Part shown: in pieces, positions 48,508 through 62,401 of the stretch
Numbering within the stretch: the first letter of the stretch is position 1
How the letters are laid out: each line of letters starts with the position of its first letter
Source: Lineus longissimus
Lineage: Eukaryota > Nemertea > Pilidiophora > Heteronemertea > Lineidae
Direction of reading: 5' to 3'
DNA length: 64,000 bases
Assembly (NCBI RefSeq): GCF_910592395.1
Contig: NC_088322.1
Coordinates: 12,395,431 to 12,459,430, forward strand
Made by a program: the position numbers and the translations under genes
The notes under the pieces: generated by a model
Database searches by the model: none
What the model was told of the DNA's origin: nothing
The model's input: only the letters and a program-made list of their open reading frames with translations

Positions 48508-51500
48508 CTACCGGAACGACGAAAGAAGTTGGGCCTCGTTCAGCGTCGCATCGACATCAGCATCTGACTTTCTGTTTTGCGGACATTTTCGTGTTTTTAT
48601 GCACCGGCTGTTGTGAAGTACCAACCCGGCTGGGCACTGGCAACCAGCCACGCACGGCTTCACACACGTTTCTTTTTTATCGTAGTTGTCGCACGTTAAC
48701 GGGCAGGCGGGTCCGCAAGTGTCCCATATTGCTCCGATCGGACATTTGGGTGCTGGAAAGAGACAAGAGATACGGCACATGAATAAAGGTTAGTCACAAA
48801 AAAATCAAAAGATGAAAAGCGACTGCAGAGGCGGCTGTAAAAGCCAGAATAGAATAAGGTATAAAAGCACTGCTTATAAGGTCTATCTCAGCACAAGCGT
48901 TCCACGTCGCATATCAAATGAAAGGCATTTGGTACTACTGCCGATAAACAAGAGCGGACAGCACTACCAAGAATTCTTACAGATATTACGGCTGTGATTA
49001 ATGACGGAAAATGGTAAACACTGACTAATCGTCCACAATATCAGCAGCAATTTCTTAGAATTAATTTTGATAATTCCGATAATGCTGATAGTGGGCTAAT
49101 TGGTAGAGTAAACAAGTCAAGTGAGTTACTTTGGTATTTTGTCTCTGCTGAACAGGAAGGATATCATGCTTGAAATACATTGATTTCTATTTATTTTACA
49201 TTTTTGATATACATGTTACTCTGTCCAGATAGTTATTTAAGACCATTTTGCCCTACGTGGTAGTAGGTGTTGTCCCCTGGATAATTAGTCCAAGTCTAAC
49301 TTCTACATCCTGGATCCTTTAATCCAACACTATAAATCAAAACAGTGAAGAGGTTTCTACTACCGGGTATTCGAAAGATGAGTCACAAAATTAGTTAAAT
49401 CACTCGCGCTATCTTGATAACGGATATTCATAATTTTGAATTTGATCTCGTGATTGCAAAGCAAGGGAGACAAATGAAGCAGATTTAATTTTAAATCAAC
49501 TTTGCTAAATCTTTTCATTAGCACATAAAGGGGGAACGCGTGTATAGGCAGAAGCCAGGTAGATCAAATTGTGTTACACGAATTTGTCAATAGGGGTCTC
49601 TACTATCTCACAAAGCCATCGAGGCTATTCACGCTTGGCGACCCAGGCAACAGGAGATTAGTCACCCGAAGACCATGAATTCCCCCGGCAAGCTCCTGCC
49701 CATCGCCCCCTTTAAGAAGTCATATCACGATTTTGGCAATTAGTTATGGTGATGAAGCAGCAGGTTTTAAGAATTCCGTAAGCTGAACCGGCGCAGTGAT
49801 AGCAGTGATCTTCAGTAACAAATGTCATATAGATGATGCTTATTCATTAAGATCCCATTAAGACTTTCCCATTTCTCTCAAAGCCCCGACCGATCTTATC
49901 CCACTCAGGCAATCAAGGGTCGCGCTGGCCAACAAGACTCGGCACTCGTAAACAAATTTGTGGAGTGAAGGACTGATTCCGCTGGAGCTCTTGCAGACTT
50001 CGGTCGCCGACACAATAAAACCTCACTTGGCACCTGCGGGGTATTGGGTAATTTGAATTACCCACCGTTGGTAGAAGCTACAGTATAATGACCTTAGCTC
50101 GATTGAGAGAGAGAGGCCATATCGTCTAATCATTGGGACAGTCGTAGATCCCATCTTAAAGATTCTGAGAAAACGTGGCAGGCTTCTTCAGACTGATAGA
50201 TAAGGGTTGCAGATAGCCAGGACGGGTATTATGAAGACACCCTAATGATCATTACCACTTGAATCAAGAAGCACGCTCTGTCCGAGGAGTTTAGATATCG
50301 GGAAGAATTATACTCAGCAACGAGAATTGGTATCAGTTGCTGTGCGCATGAACACAGTATCATAATTTGGAAAGCGCAATGTTTATCCTATATATTTTCA
50401 TCAGTTTGTTAAAGGCAGCATTCATCTCTCTATAGCTGCACATCCGCTATGAGCAGCACTATCTACCTCATCAGACATTCTACTCACAAACCTCAAACAG
50501 TCTATCTCAAATGGAAAACTGATGATGGTCACACTGATTGGGCTACGCTTGGCAACTGTCTGTCCCAGTGCCACGTCTTTCTTATAAAGGCAAGGCACGC
50601 TGCTCGAAGGTTTAATGACAAGGAAACTCAGCTTACCTCCACAGAACCTCGGCGTTCTCCACTCTCCAATATCGACACCTTCTCTCTTGCATAGACTCTG
50701 ATAGGCCGTCATGGCCTCGCACGAACACTGCTGGTTGCTGGGGCAGTCGCATACGTCAGTCACACAAGACCTGGAAGGGAAATTCGGATGATTAAAATCT
50801 TAATCAACCAATAACACCCAAAATGATTGAGGGTAATGGGAACCAATTTTAAAAGCTTTCAATTCCTACTGCAAGCTTCGACACTGTGACTTTGACCTGA
50901 GATGATCCCCGCAATACGTCATAAGTGCACGTGTCTCAACTACCATGTGACAAAACTACATCAAGTCACCTGCAGTGTCATTCTATTGGCCGTTCCTTGC
51001 AAGATGGTCACCGATTTTGTATTCTAGATGGTCTCTCATTACCTGAAGTTGGTGTTGATGTGGAAACATACAGAATTCCTGCAATTCCTTTTATAAGTAA
51101 GCATGTTAAATGAGATATTTTGCCTACCTGTAATATGGTTTGACGTCCACAACATCTCGACACGGTTTAAAGGCAGCACTAAAGAAAAACCCGCACTCGT
51201 GATGTGCCAGAAGTTTCCTCGAGAAAGAGTTTCCACATGGTGTCGTTTTTGCCTTCTTCTTGGTTTTCTGACATGCCGATTTACTCCCTACTCGCCAGGT
51301 ATCGCCAAAAAGCTCTGAGTCCAAATACATTTGCCCGTCCTTTCCGACAAAATCGTCCGAATCGAGTCCGTTGAAATTTCCGCAGAGTCCGCAGAGTTTG
51401 TTCCTGTAAGATGGTGGCATCGTGACTTCGAGGTAGCTGTCCCCGTCCCAGATAACCTTGATTCCGTGTGGGGTTGCAAACGTCACGGAGTGCCCCTCTT

Positions 51501-54500
51501 TTGTTATCGTGAACTCCCCCGCCCTCTCGAATGGAATCTGCACGCGTTTTCGGTCCACCTTGACGACGAGTCGCTGTTGTAGATGCACCCGGGTTCCATT
51601 GATGTAGATGGTCGCCATCTTTGTCCACGCGTAACTCTCGGTCAATCTCGCGTGGTTTCGAACCCGGACTTGGAAGCTACTTCCATGGCACGTCCTAACC
51701 AGTGTGTACTTGCATCTGCCTTGGAAGTTGAAGATTTTCCCGTCGAAACTTCTGTAATGGGGATCTCCGAACACGGTGCAAACTGCGTCACCTTAAAGAG
51801 GAAAATGTTAACGTAAAACCTTTGCAAATGTTGATCGAGATTTCAACAGTAAGTTTTCTTCTTCCTGTCGGCGCTCTTAGATTCCAGTAATGTAGTTTCA
51901 TGTCAACACAAGTATTCAGCTCGGATCTACACCAAATAGTGGCTGTTCGAAGTGCAATGCACGAGGAAACCTACGCTAAATAGCGCATCATTGTCACAGA
52001 CCGAGGTGTGTAAGCAGGAAAGAAAACATCTTGCCGATTGAAAAAAATGAAAATCTACTCACTCTCCACGCATCTTGGACAGCACTCTCCAGGCAGCTGC
52101 TGCAGGCGTTGACCTCGTGGGCACTCTAGTTCGTTATTGCATTGGGCACCTTGACAGTGGACGGCACCGTTGTCACACTTGCACGTGGTACATTGTTCTT
52201 TCTTCCAAGTTGAACCATGCTGCAAGTAAAAAATAAAACTCTCTTGAAGGATATCGCCATATCGGAAGGGTTGAAAGAGGAGCAATAGTATACAAGGAAT
52301 GAAGGTCACTAAAGCAGATACAAAAGAGACAGATGCCCCACAATATAATTTCACTAATACATGTAACTGCTGCCCCAAACACGGAAACGCTGGATGCCAC
52401 ATTAATACATATTACTGATAGAACTTATCAATTGATCCCTTGGTGAAATCGCCCGAGAGATCAATACGGGGCGATGTTCATTGAGATTACGGTCGATACT
52501 TCGGATTCAGGTTTGGTGTGTCTATGCTTCCGAGCTAAGCACTTGAATGTGAATACTTAGTAATGATGCGGTGATGACATTTTGGTTGACGGGGATCGGG
52601 AGTAAGTAAAAGGCATTCATCCACATTAAGATTATTGTCAACCATGGTCAACGTTATGTTAGATAGATCATGGGAGACAGTTTTTTAACTTACGTCATAT
52701 GTCTTTCCGTTACTATCACACTGTTTTTTCGGCTTGCATCTCGGGCAGCACTGGCCCTCGTCCGTCACTTGGTCCTCGCGAGGGCAGTTGACCAACGGGC
52801 AGGACTGGGCTTTACACAGGGACGTACCGTCCTGGAGGAGAAGGAGCAAAGAAATTGAAATATGATATTGCCATACGAGAGGATCGTTTCTCGGAAAGAA
52901 ATCAGAAGATTATGATAGAAACAGCTTGGTATATTGATCTTCTTGTTGTGCTAGATGTAGACGAGAGATTGACTGTTGTGCAGCAGCTGCCGGCCTTATT
53001 TTTACACTTTTTTTATAGGTTTCTACTTTTGCGAAAGGCGCGCCCGGTCCGCAGGCTTTTGGTGACAGAAATGGCAGTCCGTGGTATGATTTGCTGTGCT
53101 TAGTATCATTTATTGTCAGACCGTTGACCGAAAGAGTCAACGTATAGACCACTCCTGAAAGTCTGTCCAATGTACAGATAGGGAGTTCCTTAAAACATTA
53201 ACACCGACACAGCCAAGTGGACAAACGTCCTTGCTGATATTTTATCTAAACTTCCACTCGGATAAGCTTTATTCTGACTTTCTTAGGAGAAAAGGGAGCG
53301 AAGTCTGAAAGTGGTAAGCTGATCAATATCGCGTCATAATGAATAGGGATGGTTCTTGGTTTATAACCATATGGAAATGTCGTGAGACCAACTAATTTCG
53401 GGTGCCAAATAACCACAAATATCCAAGTTTAGATAGCAAAACTGATAATGATTGTGCTGTCGACAAAGAGAACTGGGAAGTGCCTAACCCGGAACACGTG
53501 CTGGGACTTGATATCGCGGCCCCTTGCGGTGAGACGCCCGGCGCCCTTGGAACAACAATGGAGCGCCAGCTGCGAAGCGGCCATTTTGGAATTTTTGAAA
53601 CTCTCGCCGGCCACATGCAAATCACAACATGGGGGCAACGATGATTACGCTGTCAAAATCACACAATCTGACCTCCTGTTTTCAAAACGAATTAGAGTTG
53701 TGGGTCAAGTTGAAGTTTCGGTCAGAAGTTTTGATGAAATTTAGTCATTTTACACCTACCTGACACACGCACGAGGTACAAGCGTCTGCTTCAAATGTGG
53801 CGCCTTTTCTGTAGACATGGCGACCGAATAGACAATGGTTCTTCAGATTCCAGGTGGTTCGGGATCCTACAAAAGAGAGGGGATGATTAGACTCATGACT
53901 ACATTAAACTCTTCTTCATCTTCTTCTTAATATTCACGATCATATTTTGTTGCAAACATTGTAGTGTTTGGTAAGAATAAATAAAGATCTGGGGGACAAA
54001 AAATTACTATGACTATATGAAGGTCCTGTCCAAGGAGCCAATAATGTGCTCACGTGCTCTCCATACAGTTATTCAAAGAAATATTTTTGTCCAGAATACT
54101 GTCTACGCTGTGCAAAGAAAAATCACCCTGGGGCGTCGGTAAAAATGTTTCTGCCAGACTTTTCGAGCAAGCCCCGTCGAGTATGTGCGTCTAGGCGACC
54201 ACCCGCCTCCCCTTAACTCATTGCTTGAAGAGGCCTCTGCCAGTCACTCAACGCGCCATAATTCTATCAAACTACAAACACCACCATCGTTCAGATCTCA
54301 CTCAAGATCTCGTTGGGACGTGAACAGCCACTCCCCTGGTTTAGGAGGGGGTAATTACCCATTCATGCTGTCAGCTTGACCAACTTCAACAACACTCGAC
54401 CAGTCGTTGACTTTTGCTCGAGTTTTATTTTTCCAAATATTTCAAAAATGAAGTGGTATCGTTTTAAGACGCCAGAGTATATTTAGCGGGAGGTTCATGA

Positions 54501-57500
54501 CATCACTCCTGACGCCTTCGGGTGATATTTCTTTGCTTAGAGTAGACACATTTCTGTGGCGATGGTAATTTCTAGTCTTCCGTGTTTGATTCACACGAAT
54601 GAGTTGTTTACCCTTGGCTACTGTATTGTCTTCCGACGCCAAACTTCTAATTATTCATTGAGATATCACAGGAAATCGTGTCCATATTTACAACAAACAT
54701 TATTGCAAATTTGCTGGGTGTTTCTGAGATTATGTCAATGCTTTTTTAGCTTATCGATCCTTTCGTTCTATCTCATTTGAAATACATAAACATGATATCT
54801 CTCCTGACGGTATTGGTTTTTTTCAGAAGTAGAAAGCTTTTGGAAGGCTTGAAGCAATAAAAGAGCCAAACATCTTCCCAATAATCAATCAGACGGCATT
54901 CCATACACTTGTATCAAAATCACAAAGACAAAATCAATGAGGATATTGGTGGAGGGAACTTGAACCATCGTGGGCATTAACGGTGTACTTACAAAACTGA
55001 TGATGGGCACGATCTATAAATTCAAGTTTGGGACACTTCTTGAGATGCTTTCGGGTCATCCAGCGCCATATACATGTACGTTTGTACTCCCCTGGTGATC
55101 AGGGCTAGACAAGGAAACTACATAAACCGCATCTTACCTGTGCACACTGGACAGCAGGTCCCTTCCTCGTGGATTATGAAGGTAGCCGGACAGTTTGCGA
55201 CAGGGCAGGCTTTCTTCGAGCAGATGGTATTTCCATTATGACATTTACACGAAACACAGGGATCTTGGGTCGACTGGAATGTTTCACCATCTTGAAATGT
55301 TTCACCATCAACTGAACAACCTGCAAATAGAAATAGAAGTTAGTACATTTTTATGTTACACCAGATAGATGTACGTTTTCGTTCAATCCGCGGCCATTTT
55401 GTCGGTGCGTCGTCCGCGCCAGAAGTCTTCTGAAGCATGCTCTATGCGTGTTCCTTTTCCATGATATTTGTATTTGATGTGGTGAAACGTACCTGTGCAG
55501 GCCGGGCAGCATTGTCCAGGTATCTTGGTGGGGTTGGAGCATGGGACATGGCACTTCTTTACTGTATCCGTCACGGCTCCTACCTGGAAATATAAAATAT
55601 TCATGGAACATTGGATAACGGATCGAGGTTCATTGAGAAATGGGCAAAATCATTGTCTGAGATGTTACATACAAATAGTACATGTATGGTTTTTGGAATC
55701 AATTGCCTCTTTGGGCTAGCCGCTTTGCTACCTCAGCAGTGGTTGTGATCATCGGCATGAATATACGTCGGTGTGATTTTAAGCAATTTCCGATAGTAAA
55801 ATATAGTATAACTGGAACTCTTCTCCGACGCACACACTCTTGGCCAATTGGTGTCCATCCTCAGTCGTAAACAGCAAACTCTCAAGGCCGGGGTGAGCGC
55901 AGCATGGAAGAAGATCGACTACGACACAGACGAAAAAGAAGGACTATTACCTGACAAGTTAGCACCCTACACGGGTCGGAGGGATCCGTCCACGTCTCTC
56001 CACTGTTGTAGGAGACTCCATTATGGACACATCCTTTGCACACGTCACAGCATGAATTGGTCGGCTTGGGATAGAGGATCTGGTGGCAGCCATCGAGAGG
56101 GGCACACGTGGTCTTGGCACACGTTACTTCACCACCCTGGGGATGAAAATGGCATGAATTATGAGAACAGGAAATGATAGCTATCACTCAGAGATAAAGT
56201 CTTTTTCCCCCATGATTTTCTCAATCTTATAGCAATTTTAAGTCAAAGTCGGAGAATTCAATACATCTATAGGAGTTTCAAGTTAGAGTACATGTATATA
56301 AAATATCGGCTCCGCTAAAACGTACCGCTTTACCGATACATGTACGTGGATGTTTATTTTCTTCTGCACCCAATATACGATCAGTAGCTAAGCAGATGGG
56401 GACCCCAATCTCTCTATCCACTTAATTCACCACTTAATTGCGCCGATAATGATAAGGGGACACGGGTAAAGTGCACAGCAGTCGAGAGTGTAATGCATCG
56501 ATCTATTACAGCTGGTCGTGTATTAGAAGCAAGGACAATCGCATTGGTTTCCATCTTTGCAAATCCCAGTGTAGAAGTAGAAAACGTCCCCCTGTAAACA
56601 TTGCCTGTCCTATTGTATTGTGACGGTTAGAGAATATAGTCCATCAGAGCTCATAGATTAGGCTGCATTATAGAATCCTTCATTCTACACTAGGACAGTA
56701 AGTTCTTACTTCTACAGCTGGACTGGTCAGTGACTTTCTCAGTAACACCATTAATCACCTACCATATAAACTGAATGGGTTGGTTACTACAAGGGCTACA
56801 CAGTCGGGTTTAAAAGATGTTTTTGAAAGTGTATTTACCTTGCAAATGCACTTGATACACGGATCGTTTGCGACTAGATTCACTTTGACTTCTTTGCCCT
56901 CTTCTTCACACGTGGCCACGGAACCTGCAAATATAGTGAAAATGGAATGCATAAGAAAATAATTCTGTTTATACTTCTGTTTATGACCTTGGGCAAACTA
57001 TTTTTCCTTTTTTGCAACGTTAGACGGAGGTGTGAAACTGTGCTGTTTATGTAGTAAGAAGCCTTTATTCGTCATCAAACGATAGGGTAGGACTGTCTCC
57101 ATAGGGAATACCTTTACATTCCCACCAGCGCTATGAATTAGGCACACATGAAGTAGTCCATGATAAAGCGGTGAAGTCGGCATTTTAGAACGAATCACAA
57201 AGTGGAATTTAAAGCTACTTATATATACATTGTATGTGTTCTTTTGTCCGCTCATTTAAACTTATTTTAATCCTATAAAAGAGTCACCAGTTTTGAAGAA
57301 GTCTGTGTTCTCTAATTGGATGGGCTATACATGTACTTGTGTATTATTATGGAAGACGAGTCAATAGTCCCTTTTGGATGAAGTCTACAGGGTGTCACAG
57401 AAAAAACAACTTGATAAGTGTTTACGGGGCAACCCATAAAAAATCGTAACGTGTAGTTGCATGCGCTGAGCACTGAGAAAGGCAGGTGACTCATGAGCGA

Positions 57501-60500
57501 CGAAACCCCGTCGCGATTCTGATTGTTCTGTGGATAAAACGATATTTCTGTCCCAAATCCGCCGCCAGAAACACCTTGGATTATAGGCTATATAGATCTG
57601 ATGGGCAAGCCAGGGACTTGGATTTGATTAGTCAAAAGGTCAATAGAGTTACCGGGTATCTTCAGTTGTCGGGGCACCCCAAGACTGAGAAGCACGTAGC
57701 AATCTAGCACTGATTACCATAGAAATCAACCCTGCCTACTGTGATACCGTGACCTTTTATCAGCTGTCTTGCATGAAAGCCAAGGACGCTCCTTATTTTA
57801 AGAAAGCAATCAAGTGAGTCAATAATGTCAGCTAGCGCATAAATTATAATCGAACCGGCGACCTTCGGATTATCAAACCGCTCATACCTATGGCGCTATG
57901 GGTCCTTATCTCTGCCGAATTAACCCATGCGCAACAACATAGATAACATGACAATCGCTCACCCTTTAATGTCTCATATTATGTGAACAAATAAATACTA
58001 ACAACACAACAATAAAGTAGTTTTCCACAAATTGGTAATAGCTGTTCAAAAGAGGCTAACTTTTATAATCATTTGAGTGGTTACTAAGATTTGTCAAGTC
58101 GTTGTTATCAATAGGTTTGGCTGCCTTTGAAGTGACCCCGGGCCCCATACCACCCACTCTCGGAAACTTTACTCACCCATCGCACTATATTATTAATCAT
58201 ATTTGAACAGGTTCTATGTACTGTCAAGATAGTTCAATGACAAACATAGTGGCAATCTTCACTTTTTGATCAACATTGATTGTATACGAGTTTTTCGAAG
58301 CCTTTTTCAGTTGTCAGGTAGGTCAGATTGAGTTGCAGGAAGTCACTCATAGAGGTCACTCCTGATCTCACAGCACATAAAAACTATCGAACCATACCTA
58401 AATCAATCAGCACACACACAATAGGAGGACACATTTTTCAGGGGACATTCAAAACTGCTACACCGTATGGCTACACTTGCCGTGTATGTCATAGCCGTGG
58501 GTGCAAAGACGAATGCTTACAGGGTGGTCGCCTTTCTGTTTGCCCAAGACGTCTCCAGTAGGTCACCCTGGCAAGGGACAATTAGGACAGGGCCGTCTCG
58601 ATTGTGCAGTGCGCATTAGCCGAAAATTGGTCGAAGATAAGAATCTCGTGGTTTGTTAGTTCGAGTAAAGAGGAGTTTAATTGCATTAACAAAATTTTAA
58701 GAATTCGTGGGACCATGGGGTAAGTTTCGTGAACAGAGAGTTCACGTCACGCCAGAACACTGCACTGCAGAATACTGGCTGACGCGAACTACTATAAAGT
58801 ATCTGCGATGGATTTTAAATTAACCTGGTTTAAGCATTTTGATTAAATTTGCATCGTCGAAGGCAAGATTAGCAGATGAATTTGTAAACTTGATACATCT
58901 ATGAAACATGGTGAGATTATACCTATCACAGTGTCAACTACAAGACCCCTGCCGCGCCCCGAATGACCTCCTTGCCAAGGGCGACGCGTGTCACAGTCAA
59001 GTCTAAAACTGTCAACTCGTGAAACTGACCGCCACCGAAAGAGGAGATTGTCCATCCCGAGGACCCTTCCCATTGTCCCCGTGTGTAGAAAGCGTATTTT
59101 AATTCGCTCAAGTTTATTTGTTGAGAATCTTTAACATGGAAACATAGAGTTCTGTCCGCCAGTTTGGAGCCAAGTAAAATCAGGTTATTGGGTCCTCTGC
59201 AGTGTACTTGGACCGGTTCAAGAGACGTAGAAGCATTTCGGACACCGTTACCGGTAAACCCAAAAAAGATTTGGCATTAGTTGCTCAACTAAACAGTGGC
59301 CTCACGCAAGAAAGCGCTACTAAAAAAATACGGTTTTGTGCTTTTTTACACAGCGACAGATGCGTTAGTCGGCTGTGCTCGGTTAGAGATGTTACAGTAG
59401 TTAGGACCAGTACATGATGTGCTGTTCCCAGGTTTCAGCACTAAGTTAGTATATATAGGTTAGATTTGTGATGTTTGCAAAGATGATTTTTTTTGGTACA
59501 ACCGTAGGAATTTCCCCCCTCCCACTAAAAGGCTTCTGCAACAGGCCACGATTTTCGTTGATGCGTATGCGCTCCTCTGAACGGGTTAAGGAAGTGAGCA
59601 AAGACGAACACCTCCTCAAAAACAGAAACCCGACCCGCCCTCGACCAAAAACCGCACCAAAATAGCCGGAGATGTAAGACATTCCCCTGGGCAGTGAAGA
59701 GGACACCGCTTACAAAAACGAACAAGATTGAGAATAAAGGTCACGTCAACAGGACAAGGGCTATAATTTGTGACGACATGATTTCCACGCGACACTCTTG
59801 AATAAAAACGTCTGCATTTTTTTCTAATAAGACGAGAGGTGTTTTTCTTCCGCCTGCGCCTCGTTTGGTAAACCTTTGTAATTTAACAGGCCTATTTTGA
59901 CATCATAGGCCTACCCAGCTATTTTGCCAATTTGTTCTATAAACTTGGCTAATTTACTTGCCGGTTAAATTCCTGAATGCGGTGAGACAAGATACATGAT
60001 TCCTACTTTGATGGGTTGGCTGGGAAAGGTCGACATCACATTTTGTTCAAACTCGGGATCCCGGTCACTTGGTTGTGACTCTGTTCACAAGATTTTTTGT
60101 CTTTCCATTAGAATAGGGGTCACAACTGAATTGGCTCTACAGAGCATGGAAAATGACGTGCTTGAAAAAGACATTTCACATTTTTGTAAATTTTGTAACA
60201 CACTTTATATGCCTCTTACAGAAAATAAACCGACTTAATCAACAACCACCCATACGATTTAAATAGGATGTTTTATTTAAGCTGATAATTTGTTTATGTA
60301 GTTAGGGTGTTTACATATCCTTAAATGTATTTGGTCCGATCTTGAAATTGTCAAATCTAGGATGCGTAATATAAGAAGTGCGGCGGGAGTATTTATTTTG
60401 TAAATTTGAAATCCAGCCAGGATTTGTTAACTATCAGTGAATAAACGTTGAGGCTACACGTTTTGTAAAGTTGACCATCAGATCAAGGACCGGTTTTCCA

Positions 60501-62234
60501 AAAGAACGTTAGTCACAAGTGCTGGTGGTGCATAATTATAGATGTACGTTCAAATTGTCAATGTTTTGACGATCATATACATATCTTTGAAAGGACAATA
60601 TCGGAAATATATGAGAATGAGAAGTTGGAATGATATTTTAGCTGCTTGGTACACCTTTTCCATGGCCTTATTTGAGATGCTAGGTCTGAAATTGGATGTC
60701 ACCATGCTATTGTTGAAATTCTCACACAGTTCAGATTCCACAGAAGTGTTATTCCATTGGCAAACCCAATGCAAACAAACTCGCTAACTGCTCGAGATTA
60801 TCATTGTTTTAGCCTTGAATCCGCCAATAAAACACTCTTTCTGGCGCCATATCTTGGCGTCAAAGGGAGGCGCGGTCTTTGTGAACGTGGTCCGCCTGTC
60901 CCCAAAATGTCTCAGCGCGGTTGGGAAATCTCTTAGGCCTATTACTTGGCGTGTGTGTACACAAGTCGTTATCAGTTTTCCAACAATTTTATCGATCTGT
61001 TTCGATACTGAATTTAGTTTCTAGGCCCAGGAAATGGTAAAACTACATTTTGATACGTTCATTTACAAGTCTTGTGAATTGAGTTTGCCCTGTAATTAAG
61101 GTGATTTTGTCATTGCGGTTATCAAGTCCGTGGTTGAGACGATACCGACAGGTGGGGCCTGCATAAAAACGTATTGACGTATTTCTGCCTCTTGTAGTAA
61201 ATATGAAACATACCCATTAGTCTCAAAACAAATCATGTAATTTACTTTGCGTTTACGTTAACTATGTGTACGTGTAGGCGTTATCTCCTTCCATTAGACT
61301 TAACGCTGAAAGTAGCTAGCTTCTTTTGAACAACATGCGCCCTGGTAGCTAATTTGTCAGTTTATGAAAGGACTGTAAATCAAATACTATAATCGGCTGC
61401 AAATTACGTGTTACTTTTTCAAACATCGTTAAATACTTATAACCAAATCAAACTTGCTCCCAAACATGCTTTGGTGAATAGCTTTTGTTTGATCACCCGA
61501 AGTATGTTCATCTAATTAATTGGCTGTTTAATTGGTTGTTTGCGAGTTGATTAGGGTCGCATCTTGTTTGATCAGATCAGATTCTCGTCTTCTGTATCTC
61601 TGTTGCGGTACGCAGTTCGGACGGTTCAAACTTTCACTTTTATGTTTGGCAATAATTTTTACCAAAAAATTACTGACTACTTCTCAACTAATTTGGTAAT
61701 CATTGGAGTGCACCTATGATCAAGCGATGAGAGAGTTAAACAAACAATACGACTTCAACAAAATGGTGAAATACGACACAATATGTATGATATACATGAA
61801 CATATAAATCAAAAGCATTATTACATCATGAGTATACCAGGGTTTATTATAATAATTTTTAGGGAATAGGAGCTCTCTGGTTATACGTATAGGCTTTACA
61901 ATTATTATTTGGCCAAGATTTAAACATCCTATAAACCTAAGGAAACAATTTCATATTTCACTCTCTGTCCTGCCATCTAAAAACCTTATTCTATATTCCA
62001 AAATAAGGTTGCTTTGGTTATTGGTGTCAGAGCTAACCAATTTTGACCCCCCTTTAATGTCAGCGAATTGTTGCATTAAACATTACAGATACATTTTATT
62101 AAAATATGAAAATGTACATTTGAATGTAAAAAATATCAGTCAATCTTACCTGCTATAAATGCGAAAGCCCCACCAAACAGCATGCAAGATACGAACAGCG
62201 AAACGAAAGCAACAGTACTCCACGTGGCAGCCAT
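48508..62234 (-). CDS. BMPER: BMPER / crossveinless-2, BMP-binding extracellular regulator, complete (691 aa model)
   Basis: Eleven minus-strand exons join in frame: 62150-62234 (ATG), 56839-56924, 55951-56136, 55493-55583, 55138-55320, 53760-53866, 52694-52831, 52063-52219, 51128-51791, 50637-50770 and 48508-48752 (stop). The order is signal peptide (about 1-25, ending AFA), five VWC/chordin-type cysteine-rich domains (about 33-344, each ending in a CCxxC motif), a VWD domain in one 664-base exon, a C8 region (about 567-608) and a TIL domain (about 612-668). The VWD contains GDPH (353-356), the acid-sensitive autocleavage site known in CV2. Domain order and length match vertebrate BMPER (about 685 aa). 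Family proteins bind BMPs through VWC1 and chordin-like partners, acting as local agonists or antagonists of BMP signalling outside the cell. Intron 1 is over 5 kb. Orthology is well supported. Confidence 0.95.
53400..53745. other. GC-rich anonymous block in BMPER intron
   Basis: Bases about 53480-53640 are distinctly GC-rich and open on both strands, within the intron between exons 52694-52831 and 53760-53866. No domain, splice-compatible VWC piece or repeat family was recognised, so it is not annotated as coding. Confidence 0.4.
56925..62149 (-). other. Intron 1 of the BMPER gene
   Basis: This 5225-base intron follows the signal-peptide exon. It holds a degenerate tRNA-like sequence (57831-57905) and anonymous sequence. 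Exon 2 continues directly into VWC1, so no coding exon seems to be missing. GC-richer patches at about 58940-59090 and 59510-59690 were inspected and show no recognisable protein domain. Confidence 0.6.
57831..57905 (-). repeat. Degenerate tRNA-like sequence (SINE or tRNA pseudogene)
   Basis: On the minus strand a pol III A-box-like TAGCGCCATAGGTATGAGCG precedes GGTCGCCGGTTCGAT, a good T-loop/B box. The 3' half of the T-stem is AT-rich and does not pair, and the anticodon arm is too short, so it is not a working tRNA. Confidence 0.5.
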
Positions 62235-62394
62235 GCTTTAATTTAAATCCTGAAACTTTCCAATAAATAAACAAATAGATCCGAAATTATAAACAAAGAA
62301 TTAAAAATCACAGTATAGTCCAAGAGTGATTTGATTTTCGTGTGCAGCTGGACAAGCTTAGGCGGATATGATGGTTTGATGCAGACTCCGTGAG

Positions 62395-62401
62395 TTTTAT
62401 A
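62395..62401 (-). promoter_or_regulatory. TATA box upstream of the BMPER start
   Basis: TATAAAA on the minus strand lies about 160 bases upstream of the ATG at 62234. This predicts a transcription start near 62365-62372 and a 5' UTR of roughly 135 bases. It is the only clear TATA box in this flank; its use is inferred. Confidence 0.5.

Noticed and set aside
51281-51816. Several open frames on the plus strand opposite the BMPER VWD exon
   Set aside because: They are shadows of the real minus-strand exon, which shows the full VWD domain.
53402-53744. Overlapping frames in a GC-rich block of a BMPER intron
   Set aside because: No VWC cysteine pattern and no useful splice sites; all three plus frames and the minus strand are similarly open.
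57831-57905. Functional tRNA gene on the minus strand
   Set aside because: The T-stem does not close and the anticodon arm is short by about two bases, so it is kept only as a tRNA-like relic.
58843-59073. Arg-rich minus-strand frame in BMPER intron 1, tested as an extra exon
   Set aside because: Exon 2 already continues the protein into VWC1, and this frame has no VWC cysteine spacing.
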